Below, in pieces: positions 8,349-17,302 of a stretch of DNA of 41,138 nt. The stretch covers positions 1-41,138 of the forward strand of contig DASVDZ010000038.1 in NCBI GenBank assembly GCA_036380835.1, given 5' to 3'. The DNA is from DASQJL01 sp036380835 (lineage in GTDB: Bacteria; Eisenbacteria; RBG-16-71-46; SZUA-252). The translations under genes and the position numbers were made by a program. The first letter of the stretch is position 1. Each line of letters opens with the position of its first letter. Under the pieces are notes generated by a model. It ran no database searches. It was not told the DNA's origin and saw nothing but the letters and a program-made list of their open reading frames with translations.

Positions 8349-9649
8349 TCCGGCCTCCCGACGGAAGTGTAGGAGAACCCGAGGCGCCGCACGGACGCGG
8401 GATCGTAGACGTTCCTCAGGTCGACGATCGCCCGCCGTCGCATCGCGCGGCGGATGCGCGTCAGATCGAGGCGCCGGAACTCGTTCCATTCGGTGACGAC
8501 CGCCATCGCGTCCGCGCCCTTGACGGCGTCGTACGCGCTGGCCGCGAAGACCATCTTCTTCGGGAGGCCGGCGGCCCCCGGCTTCACCGCGGGATCGAAG
8601 GCCCGCACGCGCACGCCGCGGCGGAGCAGGATCCGGATCAGATCGAGCGACGGCGCCGCGCGGAGGTCGTCCGTGTCCGGCTTGTAGGAGAGCCCCAGGA
8701 TCGCCACGGTGTGCGGCCCGCGGCCGTGGAGCGATTCGAGGATCTTCTTCGCGCCTACCTTCCGCTGCGCGTCGTTCGTCTCGATCGCGGCGCTCACGAC
8801 CCGGAGCGGGACGCCCGCGCGCCGCGCGAAGTGGCGCATGGCGAGCGTGTCCTTGGGAAGGCACGAGCCGCCGTAGCCGGGACCCGGATGGAGGAACTTG
8901 GGGCCGATGCGCCGGTCGAGGCCCATCGCCTTCGCCACCTCGTGCACGTCGGCGCCCACCGCCTCGGAAAGGTTCGCCACCTCGTTGATGAAGGAAATCT
9001 TGATCGCCAGGAAGGCGTTCGCGGCGTACTTGATCAGCTCCGCCGTGCGGACCCGGACCGCCACGACCGGCGTCTCGATCAGGTAGAGCGGCGAGTAGAT
9101 CTCGCGGAGGAGCGAGAGCGCCTTGGGCGCGTCGGCTCCGATCACGACCCGGTCGGGCCGCATGAAGTTCTCGACCGCCGACCCCTCGCGCAGGAATTCC
9201 GGATTGGACGCCACGTCGAAGCGCGCGCGCGGACCCGCGTGCCGGCGGATGACCTCGCGCACCTTGTCCGCGGTCCCGACCGGCACGGTGCTCTTCTGCA
9301 CGATCAGCCGGTAGGCGGGCATGGAGCGCGCGATCGTGCGCGCCGCGCCGAAAACCTGGCCCAGGTCCGCGTCGCCGTTCTTCCGCGACGGCGTGCCGAC
9401 GCAGATGAAGATGACGTCGCCCCAGCGGGTCGCCTCGTCGAGCGACGTGCCGAACCGGAGCCGCCGCTGCCGCACGTTCCTGGCGACCAGGTCCTTGAGC
9501 CCCGGTTCGTAGAAGGGAATCTCGCCCCGCGAGAGCGTCTCGATCTTCTCGCGATCGAGATCCACGCAGAGCACCTCGTTACCGAAATCGGCGAAGCCGG
9601 CGCCGCTCACCAGGCCGACGTAGCCGGAGCCGACCACCACGATCCGCAT
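8345..9649 (-). CDS. ugd: UDP-glucose 6-dehydrogenase
   Basis: A 434-aa protein beginning MRIVVVGSGYVGLVSG. The frame stays open upstream to 9907, but the Rossmann GxGxxG sits right at this ATG, so the longer start is rejected. Visible motifs are FICVGTPS (83-90 region), QKSTVPVGT, SNPEFLREG, KYAANAFLA and catalytic Cys263 in GYGGSCLPKDT, with the C-terminal SYKPDTDDLR. Together they define the UDP-glucose/GDP-mannose dehydrogenase family, and the length fits Ugd. It makes UDP-glucuronate with two NAD+. GDP-mannose dehydrogenase is the main alternative. It sits 10 bases after rmd and overlaps the RfbC-family start by 4 bases. Confidence 0.88.
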   Translation of the reverse strand: MRIVVVGSGYVGLVSGAGFADFGNEVLCVDLDREKIETLSRGEIPFYEPGLKDLVARNVRQRRLRFGTSLDEATRWGDVIFICVGTPSRKNGDADLGQVFGAARTIARSMPAYRLIVQKSTVPVGTADKVREVIRRHAGPRARFDVASNPEFLREGSAVENFMRPDRVVIGADAPKALSLLREIYSPLYLIETPVVAVRVRTAELIKYAANAFLAIKISFINEVANLSEAVGADVHEVAKAMGLDRRIGPKFLHPGPGYGGSCLPKDTLAMRHFARRAGVPLRVVSAAIETNDAQRKVGAKKILESLHGRGPHTVAILGLSYKPDTDDLRAAPSLDLIRILLRRGVRVRAFDPAVKPGAAGLPKKMVFAASAYDAVKGADAMAVVTEWNEFRRLDLTRIRRAMRRRAIVDLRNVYDPASVRRLGFSYTSVGRPE

Positions 9650-9659
9650 GACTTCCTCC

Positions 9660-10631
9660 CTAGTCCCCGATTCCGAGACGGACGCGTTCCCGCGCGTCGC
9701 GGAAGAGATCGAGTAGTGTTCGTTCGATGGGAATGACCGGCTCCCAGCCGGTGCGCCGCGCGATCTTCGTCGGATCTCCGACCAGATGCTCGGTGTCGCG
9801 GGCGCGCATGCGGGCGGGATCGGGAACCACGGTCGCGCGCACGCCCGAGATCCGGATGAGTCGATCGAGGAGGTCGCGCATGGGGTACCCCACGCCGGTG
9901 CAGACATTATACACGTCGCCCGGGTCGCCGGACTCGAGGAGCGCGAGGTAGGCGCGCGCCACGTCGCGCACGTCGCCGTACTCCCGGACGCCGTCCAGAT
10001 TGCCGACCCGCACTTCGGGCGGCGCCAACCCTTCGCCGATCCGGGCGAGCTGGTCGGCGAAGCCGGCGAGCGCGAACGCGGGGCGCTGGCCGGGACCGGT
10101 GTGCGAGAAGGTCCGGGTTCTCAGGATTCGGAGCCCGTACGTGCCCGCGTAGACCTCGCCGAGCATGTCCTGCGCCGCCTTGCTCAGCGCGTAGGGATTC
10201 CTCGGGCGGAGCGCCTCCGTTTCGCCGATCCGCTCGCCCGCCCGCCCGGCCCCGTAGACGTCGCCGGAGCCGACGAGCAGCACCACGGCGCCCGGGCGGT
10301 GCCGCCTGACCGCCTCGAGGAGGTGAAGCGCGCCGACCGCGTTCACGGCGTAGGTCTCGGCGGGATGCTCGAGCGAGTCCGCCCCCGAGGCCTGCGCCGC
10401 CAGGTGGACGACGCGGTCGGGCTCGAGCTCGCGCACCAGGGCGAGGACCGACGCCGGGTCGCAAACGTCGAACGACCGGTAGCTCCGGAGCGAGGCCTTG
10501 AGCTCGTCGTCCCCGTCAGCGGCGAGGGGGCCGCGATCGGCCCCGTGGACGTCGCCCAGGCCGTCCGTGACGAGCGCGCGCGTGAAGTGGCGGCCGACGA
10601 AGCCGGCGACGCCGGTGACCAGGGTGCGCAA
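9660..10631 (-). CDS. GDP-4-keto-6-deoxymannose reductase-like SDR (Rmd-like)
   Basis: A 323-aa extended SDR with a TTG start. TGVAGFVG (6-13) binds the cofactor, VGSGDVYG carries the catalytic Ser region and NPYALSKAAQD holds the Tyr-x3-Lys pair. The RTRTFSHTGPGQ and REYGDVRDVARAY stretches are typical of Rmd, which reduces the Gmd product to GDP-D-rhamnose. Gene order gmd-rmd with a 4-base gap mirrors the D-rhamnose modules of other bacteria. A second Gmd homologue is an alternative, since both belong to the same SDR branch, but the GSGDVYG variation makes a reductase more likely. Confidence 0.75.
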   Translation of the reverse strand: MRTLVTGVAGFVGRHFTRALVTDGLGDVHGADRGPLAADGDDELKASLRSYRSFDVCDPASVLALVRELEPDRVVHLAAQASGADSLEHPAETYAVNAVGALHLLEAVRRHRPGAVVLLVGSGDVYGAGRAGERIGETEALRPRNPYALSKAAQDMLGEVYAGTYGLRILRTRTFSHTGPGQRPAFALAGFADQLARIGEGLAPPEVRVGNLDGVREYGDVRDVARAYLALLESGDPGDVYNVCTGVGYPMRDLLDRLIRISGVRATVVPDPARMRARDTEHLVGDPTKIARRTGWEPVIPIERTLLDLFRDARERVRLGIGD

Positions 10632-10635
10632 GGTC

Positions 10636-11586
10636 CTAGCGCTCTCTCCAGTACTCGAGCAGGTCGCGCAGGGTCTGCTCGAAGGGGATGGTCGGCTCCC
10701 AGCCCGTCTGCTTCCGGAACTTCGACGCGTCGCCGAGCAGGACCGGCACGTCCGACGGCCGCATGCGCGAAGGCTCGGGCTCCACCTTGATCTTCGCCTT
10801 CGTCATGCCGAGGAGCATGTCGAGCATCTCGCGGATCGTCCAGGCGCGGCCGGAGCAGATGTTGTAGGCCTCGCCCGGCTCCCCCTTCTCGCACGCGAGC
10901 CAGTAGCCGCGGACCATGTCGCGCACGTCGGTGAAGTCGCGCCGCGCGTCCAGGTTCCCGACGCGGAGCGTCGGCTCGCGCCGCCCCTTCTCGATGTCGG
11001 CGATCTGCTTCGCGAAGTCGGAGCAGACGAAGACGGGGCCGCGCCGCGGGCCCTCGTGGTTGAATCCCCGCGTGCGGAGCACGGGGATCTTGTAGCTCAT
11101 CCAGTACTGGTAGCCGAGCATGTCCTGTCCCACCTTGCTCACCGCGTAGGGCGAGAGCGGGCGGAGCGGGTTGGTCTCGCGGATGGGCAGCTCGTTCTCG
11201 TGCACCAGGCCGTACTCCTCGCTGGAGCAGGCGAGCTGGATGCGCGGCTTGATCCCGAGCTTCTTCACGGCCTCGAACAGGTTGAGCTGGCCGATGACGT
11301 TGGTGATCAGCGACTCGGTCGGGGCCGTCCAGGAGGTCGGCACGAAGCTCTGTGCGGCGAGGTGGAAGATCCAGTCGGGCTTGGCCTCGGCGATCACGTC
11401 GCGCACCGAGAAGGCGTCACGCAGGTCGCATTCGAGCAGGCGCACCTTGTCGCGGAAGTGCTCGATGTTCTCGGTCCGGCTCCGCCAGCGGATCATCCCG
11501 GTGATCTCCACGCCGGGGCGCGTCAGCATGTAGTCGGCGAGGTGGCTCCCGGCGAAGCCGGTCAAGCCCGTGATGAGCACCTTCAT
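10636..11586 (-). CDS. gmd: GDP-mannose 4,6-dehydratase
   Basis: A 316-aa extended SDR. TGLTGFAGSHLADY binds NADP and MIRWRSRTENIEH lies at the cofactor-specificity loop. CSSEEYGL gives the catalytic Ser-Glu region, SPYAVSKVGQDMLGYQYW the Tyr-Lys pair, and RTRGFNHEGPRRGPVFV plus DFTDVRDMVRGYW are Gmd-type signatures. It makes GDP-4-keto-6-deoxy-D-mannose, the common precursor of GDP-D-rhamnose and GDP-L-fucose. The length matches the shorter Pseudomonas-type Gmd. Its ATG overlaps the pyrF stop as ATGA, which joins the polysaccharide genes to the pyrimidine genes. Confidence 0.88.
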   Translation of the reverse strand: MKVLITGLTGFAGSHLADYMLTRPGVEITGMIRWRSRTENIEHFRDKVRLLECDLRDAFSVRDVIAEAKPDWIFHLAAQSFVPTSWTAPTESLITNVIGQLNLFEAVKKLGIKPRIQLACSSEEYGLVHENELPIRETNPLRPLSPYAVSKVGQDMLGYQYWMSYKIPVLRTRGFNHEGPRRGPVFVCSDFAKQIADIEKGRREPTLRVGNLDARRDFTDVRDMVRGYWLACEKGEPGEAYNICSGRAWTIREMLDMLLGMTKAKIKVEPEPSRMRPSDVPVLLGDASKFRKQTGWEPTIPFEQTLRDLLEYWRER

Positions 11587-12344
11587 GCTTCGGTCCTTTC
11601 CCGGAGGACGGCGTCTTGGAGGGCCGTTTCGTACGCGGCGACCACGGCCTGCGGGTCCTTCGACTCGAGGATGGGGCGGCCGACCACGACGTAGTCGGCC
11701 CCGCGGGCGAACGCTTCGGGCAGGCTCAGGGTCCGCTTCTGGTCGTGCGACGCATCGTTCGGCCCGCGGATCCCGGGCGTCACGATCAGGAAGGGGGCGG
11801 GGTGCTCGAGCCGAAGCGCCTGGATCTCTCGCGGCGAGGCGATGACGCCGTCGACCCCGGCCCCCTCCGCCGCCGCGGCGAGCGCCAGCACCTTCTCCTC
11901 CACGTCGGTCATCGGATTCCAGAGGGGCGGGATCTCCGTTCCCTCGAGGCTCGTCAGCATGGTGACCGCGAGGACGCGGGGCCGGCCGGCGAGATACCGC
12001 GAGGCGGCCGCGGCGGCCCCGAGCATCGCCGGGCCGCCCGACGCGTGCACCGTGAGGAGCGAGACGGGGAGCCCCTCCAAGGCGCGGATCGCGCGCTCGA
12101 CCGTGGCGGGAATGTCGTGCAGCTTGAGGTCCAGGAAGACGCTCTTCCCGCGGTCGGCCACAGCCAGAACGGCGTCCCGCCCGGCGGCGCAGAACAGCTG
12201 GAGCCCCACCTTGTACCAGATCGCCGCGTCGCCGATCCGATCGACGTGCGCGAGCGCCGTCTTGAGATCGGGCTGGTCGAGCGCGACGATGAGCCGCTCG
12301 CGAACGCGCGGCATCGAGCCGGGTGTCCCTTCGAATCGAGTCAT
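11583..12344 (-). CDS. pyrF: Orotidine 5'-phosphate decarboxylase
   Basis: A 253-aa TIM-barrel enzyme. LIVALDQPD is the first strand, KVGLQLF the second, and LDLKLHDIP (71-79) carries the Lys/Asp catalytic array. LTVHASGG, LAVTMLTSL, VTPGIRG and YVVVGRPI complete the phosphate-binding set. It forms UMP from OMP. The start ATG overlaps the pyrD stop as ATGA; frame extension further upstream is only a shadow of pyrD. The 3' end overlaps the gmd start by 4 bases. This is the last pyrimidine gene in the run. Confidence 0.93.
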   Translation of the reverse strand: MTRFEGTPGSMPRVRERLIVALDQPDLKTALAHVDRIGDAAIWYKVGLQLFCAAGRDAVLAVADRGKSVFLDLKLHDIPATVERAIRALEGLPVSLLTVHASGGPAMLGAAAAASRYLAGRPRVLAVTMLTSLEGTEIPPLWNPMTDVEEKVLALAAAAEGAGVDGVIASPREIQALRLEHPAPFLIVTPGIRGPNDASHDQKRTLSLPEAFARGADYVVVGRPILESKDPQAVVAAYETALQDAVLRERTEA

Positions 12345-13324
12345 CTCCCCCCTCGTTCTCTCTCCGCGCGGCGCGCGGACCGGCCGGCGCGGATCTCGCC
12401 CTTGCCCGCCGGCACTTCCAAGGATCCGATCAGCGCGTCCACCGAGGACGCGCCCATCCGCTTCACGTATTCCTCGATTCCCGAAACGCACGCCTCCGGA
12501 AGTCCCGGGTCGGCGAACATCGCCGTCCCGACCTGGATCGCGCACGCGCCCAGGAGCATGAACTCGATCGCGTCGGCGGGCTTCGCGATGCCCCCCATGC
12601 CGACGACGGGAATGTCGACCGCCTGCGCCACCTCCCAGGTCTTCGCGAGCGCGAGCGGCTTGATGGCGGGGCCCGAGAGCCCCCCGAGGACCGTCCCGAG
12701 GATCGGGCGCCGCGTGCGCGAGTCGACCGCCATGCCGACGAAGGTGTTGACCAGCGAGACGGCGTCGGCGCCGCAGTCGGCGCACGCCGCGGCGATCTCG
12801 GCGATCCGCGTGACGTTCGGCGTCAGCTTGGCGATCAAGGGCAGGTTCGTGAGCGGGCGGATCGCGCCCATCACCTCGCGCGCCATGCCGGCGTCGGTCG
12901 AGTACTTGAGCCCGTGCGGCCCGACGTTGGGGCAGGAGATGTTCACCTCGATCGCGTGCGCCACGCCGCTCGCGGCGACGCCCTCGACCAGCTCGCAGAA
13001 CTCGCGCGTGTCCTCCCCCTCGACCGAGACGATCACCGAGCACGGTAGCTCGCGCAGGATGGGCACCTTGGTCTCGAGGAACCCCTCGAGCCCGGGGTTC
13101 TCGATCCCGATCGAGTTGAGCATCCCCGACGGCACCTCGACGACGCGCGGCGGCGGGTTCCCGACGCGCGCGTGGCGCGTCACCGTCTTCGTCACGATGC
13201 CGCCGATCCGGCCCAGGTCGACCAGCGACTCGTACTCCTGGCCGTAGCCGATGATCCCCGAGGCCACGAGCACCGGATTCCGAAGCTCGAGCGACCCGAT
13301 CGAGACGCGGAGGGAGGGCTTCAC
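12341..13324 (-). CDS. pyrD: Dihydroorotate dehydrogenase B, catalytic subunit
   Basis: A 327-aa class 1B enzyme starting with GTG (MKPSLRVSIGSLELRNPV). The GTG overlaps the pyrK stop as GTGA. The class 1 catalytic Cys is Cys131 in NISCPNVG. GMLNSIGIENPG, KLTPNV, LVNTFVG, GGLSGPAIKPLAL and GMGGIAKPADA are FMN- and substrate-binding motifs. It oxidises dihydroorotate to orotate and passes electrons through PyrK to NAD+. The C-terminal tail (RAGRSARRAERERGGR) is basic and probably disordered. The adjacent pyrK supports the NAD-dependent 1B type. Confidence 0.93.
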   Translation of the reverse strand: MKPSLRVSIGSLELRNPVLVASGIIGYGQEYESLVDLGRIGGIVTKTVTRHARVGNPPPRVVEVPSGMLNSIGIENPGLEGFLETKVPILRELPCSVIVSVEGEDTREFCELVEGVAASGVAHAIEVNISCPNVGPHGLKYSTDAGMAREVMGAIRPLTNLPLIAKLTPNVTRIAEIAAACADCGADAVSLVNTFVGMAVDSRTRRPILGTVLGGLSGPAIKPLALAKTWEVAQAVDIPVVGMGGIAKPADAIEFMLLGACAIQVGTAMFADPGLPEACVSGIEEYVKRMGASSVDALIGSLEVPAGKGEIRAGRSARRAERERGGR

Positions 13325-14127
13325 GGCAGCCGCTCCCAGTCGACGATCGTCGCGTCCATGACCGGTCCCTCGACGCACATCGCCGGATAGCGCCCGTCCC
13401 CGACGCCTTCGCGGAGCGGCACCGGGCAGCCGCGACAGGCGCCGACCGCGCACGCCATCGGGCCCTCGAGGGAGGCCTCGCACCGGATCCCGCGCGCGCG
13501 CGCGAAGTCGGCGATGCCGTGCAGGAGGCCGTGCGGCCCGCAGGTGAAGATCTCGGCCGTCGCGGGCGTGTGCCCGCCCCCCTCCCACTCGCGCTCGAGA
13601 AGGTCGAGGGCGCTCCCCTCGTAACCGACCGAGCCGTCGTCGGTCGCGAGGTGGAGCCGCCCCCCCTTGATCTCGCGCACGCCGTAGAGCTCGTTCTTCG
13701 ACTTGGCGCCGAAGAGGAAGACGTAGGGGCGCTTCTTGTCGCGGAGCGTGCGGCTCAGGAAGAGGAGCGGCGCCACGCCGCGGCCTCCCGCCACGAGGAT
13801 CGCGGTGCGGCGGCGCGTGGGCGAGAAGCCGACGCCGAGGGGGCCGATCAGATCGAGCCGCCGACCCTTCGGGTGGGTCGCGAGAATGGCGGAGCCGCGC
13901 CCGACGACGGAGAAGTAGATGCGGACGGCGCGCACGCGGCCCCGGTTCACGAAGCCCTCGAGGCTGTAGGGGCGCCGGAGGAGCGGCTCGCCGGTATCCG
14001 AGAGCCGGAGATGGACGAATTGCCCGGGCCTGGGGGTGGCGAACGCGCGCGGTACGGTGAGGGTCAGGAGGAAGTTGCCCTTCGTGAGCTCCCGGTTCTC
14101 GAGCACGGTGCAGGGGACGAGGTTCAT
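13321..14127 (-). CDS. pyrK: Dihydroorotate dehydrogenase B, electron-transfer (iron-sulfur/FAD) subunit
   Basis: A 268-aa ferredoxin-reductase-like protein. RRPYSL (51-56) is the FAD-binding RxYS motif, GPLGVGF and VAGGRGVAPL form the NAD side, and FTCGPHGLL the C-terminal NAD motif. Cys226, Cys231, Cys234 and Cys251 form the expected C-x4-C-x2-C-x16-C cluster for [2Fe-2S]. It transfers electrons from PyrD to NAD+. It overlaps both the TPR gene upstream (ATGA) and pyrD downstream (GTGA), so all three are likely translated in a coupled manner. Confidence 0.92.
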   Translation of the reverse strand: MNLVPCTVLENRELTKGNFLLTLTVPRAFATPRPGQFVHLRLSDTGEPLLRRPYSLEGFVNRGRVRAVRIYFSVVGRGSAILATHPKGRRLDLIGPLGVGFSPTRRRTAILVAGGRGVAPLLFLSRTLRDKKRPYVFLFGAKSKNELYGVREIKGGRLHLATDDGSVGYEGSALDLLEREWEGGGHTPATAEIFTCGPHGLLHGIADFARARGIRCEASLEGPMACAVGACRGCPVPLREGVGDGRYPAMCVEGPVMDATIVDWERLP

Positions 14128-15947
14128 CGGCTCGGCCCGATGATGAGCGTCTTGGTCGTGTCGGCCGGCGACGTCTCACCCGGGCCGGTCGCGCCGGGAG
14201 GCGCCTCGGTGCTGTCGGGAGCCGCGGCGCCTCCGGGCGGAGCGGGCGGAGAGACCCCGGTCGTGTCCGCCTCCGCGAGGCTGTCCGCGAGCGCGGTGCT
14301 GTCCGGTTCGCCGGAGCCGGGGGTCCGGGCGCCGGCGTGGGGCGGCTGATGGCCCGCGCGCCGCTTCTGCTGCGCCGGGCGCATCTTCGCCGCCTGGTCC
14401 TGGAGCCGCCGCAGCTCTTCCGCCGGAATCGTGTAGCCGCTGTCGGCGGGCGCCAGGGGGGCGGCGGCCGCCCCCGCCTGCGCCTGCGGCTCGGGCTCCT
14501 CGATGTACTTGGAGGCGGCCGACGTGTCGGGATGGGCGAGGAGGGAGTCGAGGAGCGCGGTCCGCTCGTCGCTCCGACCGCTCCATCGCTTCCAGAGATA
14601 GAGCGCCGACTCGGCGAAGCGGGTGCCGCGGTACTGCTCCGCGATCGAGTCCGCGAGCGACATCGCCCCGAGCGTGTCGTTCCGGTCGTAGGCGGCGATC
14701 CAAAGGCGCGCGTAGGCCGACTTCGGCGCGAAGACGCTGTTCGGGAAGTCGCGCTCCACGAGCCGATACTGGTAGATCGCCGAGTCGGCCTTTCCGAGCT
14801 CGAAGTAGTAGAGCTCGGCGACGCGGAAGGCCGACCGGGCGCGGGCGCCGGTCGTGTCGGCCTCGAGCGCCTGCTGGTACTGCTTCAGGCTGGCGAGGCT
14901 CGCCGACCGCCTCGACGCCTGGCTCTTGAACTCCGACTCCGCCTCCGGACGCAGCTTGTCGTACTCCTTTCCCGCCTGGTCGAGGTTGCTCAGAGCGGTC
15001 TCGTACAAGTACCCGATCTGGAACTGGGCTTCATAGGCGACGTTGGTATGAGCGTAGTTCTCGACCAGCTTCCGGTACCCCGCGACCGCGTCGTTCGGCC
15101 GGCCGAGGAGGGCCATGAGATCGTAGATCCGGATGTAGACCTCCCCCTCCCGGTTCTCGGCCTGCGCCGGCGCCCGCCACTGGTTCAGGAAATCGAGCGC
15201 CTCCTGATACCGCTTGAGCTCGCGCAGCGCCTCCCCCCGCGAGAGCGCGACGTCGAGCCGCTTGCCGGGACGATCCTCGGCCTTGAGGCACTCGCCGTAG
15301 ACGACCTGCGCGCTGTCCATGTTCTGCGCCGTGAAGAGTGCGTCGCCCGCCCGGCGGAGCGCGTCGGAGCGTTGCCGCCGCTCCTTCGCGACGCCGATCG
15401 CGCGACGATACCACCAGAGCGCCGCGGGGATCTGGTCCTGCAACACCTTGTTCTCGCCCTCGTTGAAGTAGAGCTCCCATTTCCGCGGGAAGTTCGGATA
15501 GGCGGCGTCGACGGCGTGGAAGACCGAGTCGGCGAGATCGTAGTCCTTGCGCTTCAGGTAGGCGAGGCCCTGCACGAAGCGCGCGTCGGGCACATAGGGG
15601 CTCTTGGGGAACCGGGACACGAGGTCGTCGAGCCTCCGGATCGAGCCGGTGTAGTCCCCTTTGCCGTAGAGGGCCGCCCCCATCAGGTAGAGGGCGTCGT
15701 CCACGTACTTGCTCTTCGGGTAGTCGGCGATGACCTTGGTGCACTGGCGGATGGTCGACTCGTACTTCGCGAGCGCCTCGGGGGACGTCGACTCGGAGAC
15801 GCTCTTCTCCTCGGCCTTCTGCCCCTCTTTGTAGTAGCGCTTCGCCAGGTAGAACGTGTTGTAGTAGGCGCATCCGGAGGCAACGAGTGCGAGGAGGACG
15901 ATTCCGAGGAGACGAGGGCCCGCGGCCCCCCTGAGCGGGGTGCGCAT
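14124..15947 (-). CDS. Large TPR-repeat lipoprotein embedded in the pyr operon
   Basis: A 607-aa protein. The N-terminus (RLLGIVLLALVASGC) is a lipoprotein signal with the modified Cys at 26. The next section (YYNTFYLAKRYYKEGQKAEE) is followed by many 30-40-residue helical repeats of TPR/BamD style, such as YPKSKYVDDALYLMGAALYG and FPKSPYVPDARFVQGLAYL. The last 120 residues are Pro/Ala/Thr-rich and probably disordered. TPR lipoproteins of this kind are scaffolds in envelope assembly. The open frame upstream of 15947 is a shadow of pyrC. It lies 35 bases after pyrC and overlaps pyrK by 4 bases. Nothing links it biochemically to pyrimidines; function unknown. Confidence 0.85.
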   Translation of the reverse strand: MRTPLRGAAGPRLLGIVLLALVASGCAYYNTFYLAKRYYKEGQKAEEKSVSESTSPEALAKYESTIRQCTKVIADYPKSKYVDDALYLMGAALYGKGDYTGSIRRLDDLVSRFPKSPYVPDARFVQGLAYLKRKDYDLADSVFHAVDAAYPNFPRKWELYFNEGENKVLQDQIPAALWWYRRAIGVAKERRQRSDALRRAGDALFTAQNMDSAQVVYGECLKAEDRPGKRLDVALSRGEALRELKRYQEALDFLNQWRAPAQAENREGEVYIRIYDLMALLGRPNDAVAGYRKLVENYAHTNVAYEAQFQIGYLYETALSNLDQAGKEYDKLRPEAESEFKSQASRRSASLASLKQYQQALEADTTGARARSAFRVAELYYFELGKADSAIYQYRLVERDFPNSVFAPKSAYARLWIAAYDRNDTLGAMSLADSIAEQYRGTRFAESALYLWKRWSGRSDERTALLDSLLAHPDTSAASKYIEEPEPQAQAGAAAAPLAPADSGYTIPAEELRRLQDQAAKMRPAQQKRRAGHQPPHAGARTPGSGEPDSTALADSLAEADTTGVSPPAPPGGAAAPDSTEAPPGATGPGETSPADTTKTLIIGPSR

Positions 15948-15982
15948 AAGCACTTGATCGTACCACGCGTCGCCGGGTCGGG

Positions 15983-17302
15983 CTATCGCACGCTCGCCCC
16001 GACCGGATCGGCGCGGTGCCGGACGCGGCCGGCGACCACGGTGAGCCGGATCGCTCCGGGAAGGTCCCATCCCTCGAACGGCGTGTTCCGAGATTTCGAG
16101 GCGAATCCGGCGGCCCGTACGGTCCAGCGCGCCGTGGGATCGAAGACGGTGACGTCGGCCCCCTGGCCCGTCTCGAGCGTGCCGCCGGGACGCCCCAGCA
16201 CCTCGAGCGGGCGGCGCGTCATCCGGAGGATCAGGTCGGCGAGCGACAGGTGTTTCGGCTCGACCAGGGCCTTCAGGTAGATCCCGAGCGCCGTCTCCAG
16301 TCCGACGATGCCGAACGGGGCCGCGTCGAAGTCGTTGTCCTTCTCGATGTCGGTGTGCGGCGCGTGGTCGGTGGCGAGGCAATCGATCGTCCCGTCCACC
16401 ACCGCCTCGATCAGCGCGTCGCGATCCCGGGCGGTGCGGAGCGGCGGATTCATCTTGGTGTTGGTGCCGTAGCCCATCACCGCCTCGTCGGTGAGGATCA
16501 GGTGATGCGGCGTCGTCTCGCCGGTCATCCGGATACCGCGCGCCTTGGCCTTCCGGATGATGTCGACCGAGCGGGCCGCGCTGACGTGCGCGACGTGGAC
16601 GCGCCCTCCCGTCAGCTCGGCCAGGAGCGCGTCGCGCGCCACCATCACCGACTCGGCCGCGTCGGGGATCCCCCGGAGGCCGATCTTGGTCGAGACCCAA
16701 CCCTCATGCATCACGCCGGCGCCCTTGAGCGCCGGATCCTCGGCGTGCTGGATGATCGGGACGCCGAGGGCGCGGGTCAGCTCGAGCGCCCGGCGCATGA
16801 TCTCGGCGTCGTGGACCGGCTTTCCGTCGTCGGAGAAGGCGACCGCGCCGGCCCCGACCAGGTCGTCCATCTCCGTGAGCGCCTCCCCCATCTGGCCGCG
16901 CGTCACCGCGGCGATCGGGAGGACGCGCGCGTGCCCCGACTCGGCCGCCCGGCGGACGACGTACTCGACGCGCGGGCGGTCGTCGAGCGGCGGCGAGGTG
17001 TTGGGCATGCAGGCGACCGTCGTGAAGCCCCCGCGCGCCGCGGCGAGCGTTCCCGTCTCGATCGTCTCCTTCTCTTCCTGGCCGGGTTCACGGAGATGGA
17101 CGTGGATGTCCACGAATCCCGGGCAGACGACGGCGCCCTGGACGTCGATCACCTCCACGTCCGGCCGCTTCCTGAGCGCGGCGGGGGCGTCCTCGCCGAG
17201 GCCGGCGATCTTCCCCTGGTCGATCCAGAGATCCTGGGCGCGGTCGACGCCGCGCGTGGGATCGAGCACGCGGCCGCCACGGAGACAGATCGGTCGGTTC
17301 AT
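15983..17302 (-). CDS. pyrC: Dihydroorotase
   Basis: A 439-aa type I dihydroorotase. FVDIHVHLREPGQEEKET holds the HxH zinc pair (His67, His69), CMPNTSPPLDDR the substrate loop, and AFSDDGKPV the acidic metal residue region. QHAEDPAL and TTPHHLILTD give further His ligands and LATDHAPHT the catalytic Asp. It closes carbamoyl-aspartate to dihydroorotate. Its start overlaps the pyrB stop as ATGA, suggesting coupled synthesis with ATCase. In many bacteria the two proteins physically associate; whether they do here cannot be seen. Confidence 0.93.
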   Translation of the reverse strand: MNRPICLRGGRVLDPTRGVDRAQDLWIDQGKIAGLGEDAPAALRKRPDVEVIDVQGAVVCPGFVDIHVHLREPGQEEKETIETGTLAAARGGFTTVACMPNTSPPLDDRPRVEYVVRRAAESGHARVLPIAAVTRGQMGEALTEMDDLVGAGAVAFSDDGKPVHDAEIMRRALELTRALGVPIIQHAEDPALKGAGVMHEGWVSTKIGLRGIPDAAESVMVARDALLAELTGGRVHVAHVSAARSVDIIRKAKARGIRMTGETTPHHLILTDEAVMGYGTNTKMNPPLRTARDRDALIEAVVDGTIDCLATDHAPHTDIEKDNDFDAAPFGIVGLETALGIYLKALVEPKHLSLADLILRMTRRPLEVLGRPGGTLETGQGADVTVFDPTARWTVRAAGFASKSRNTPFEGWDLPGAIRLTVVAGRVRHRADPVGASVR

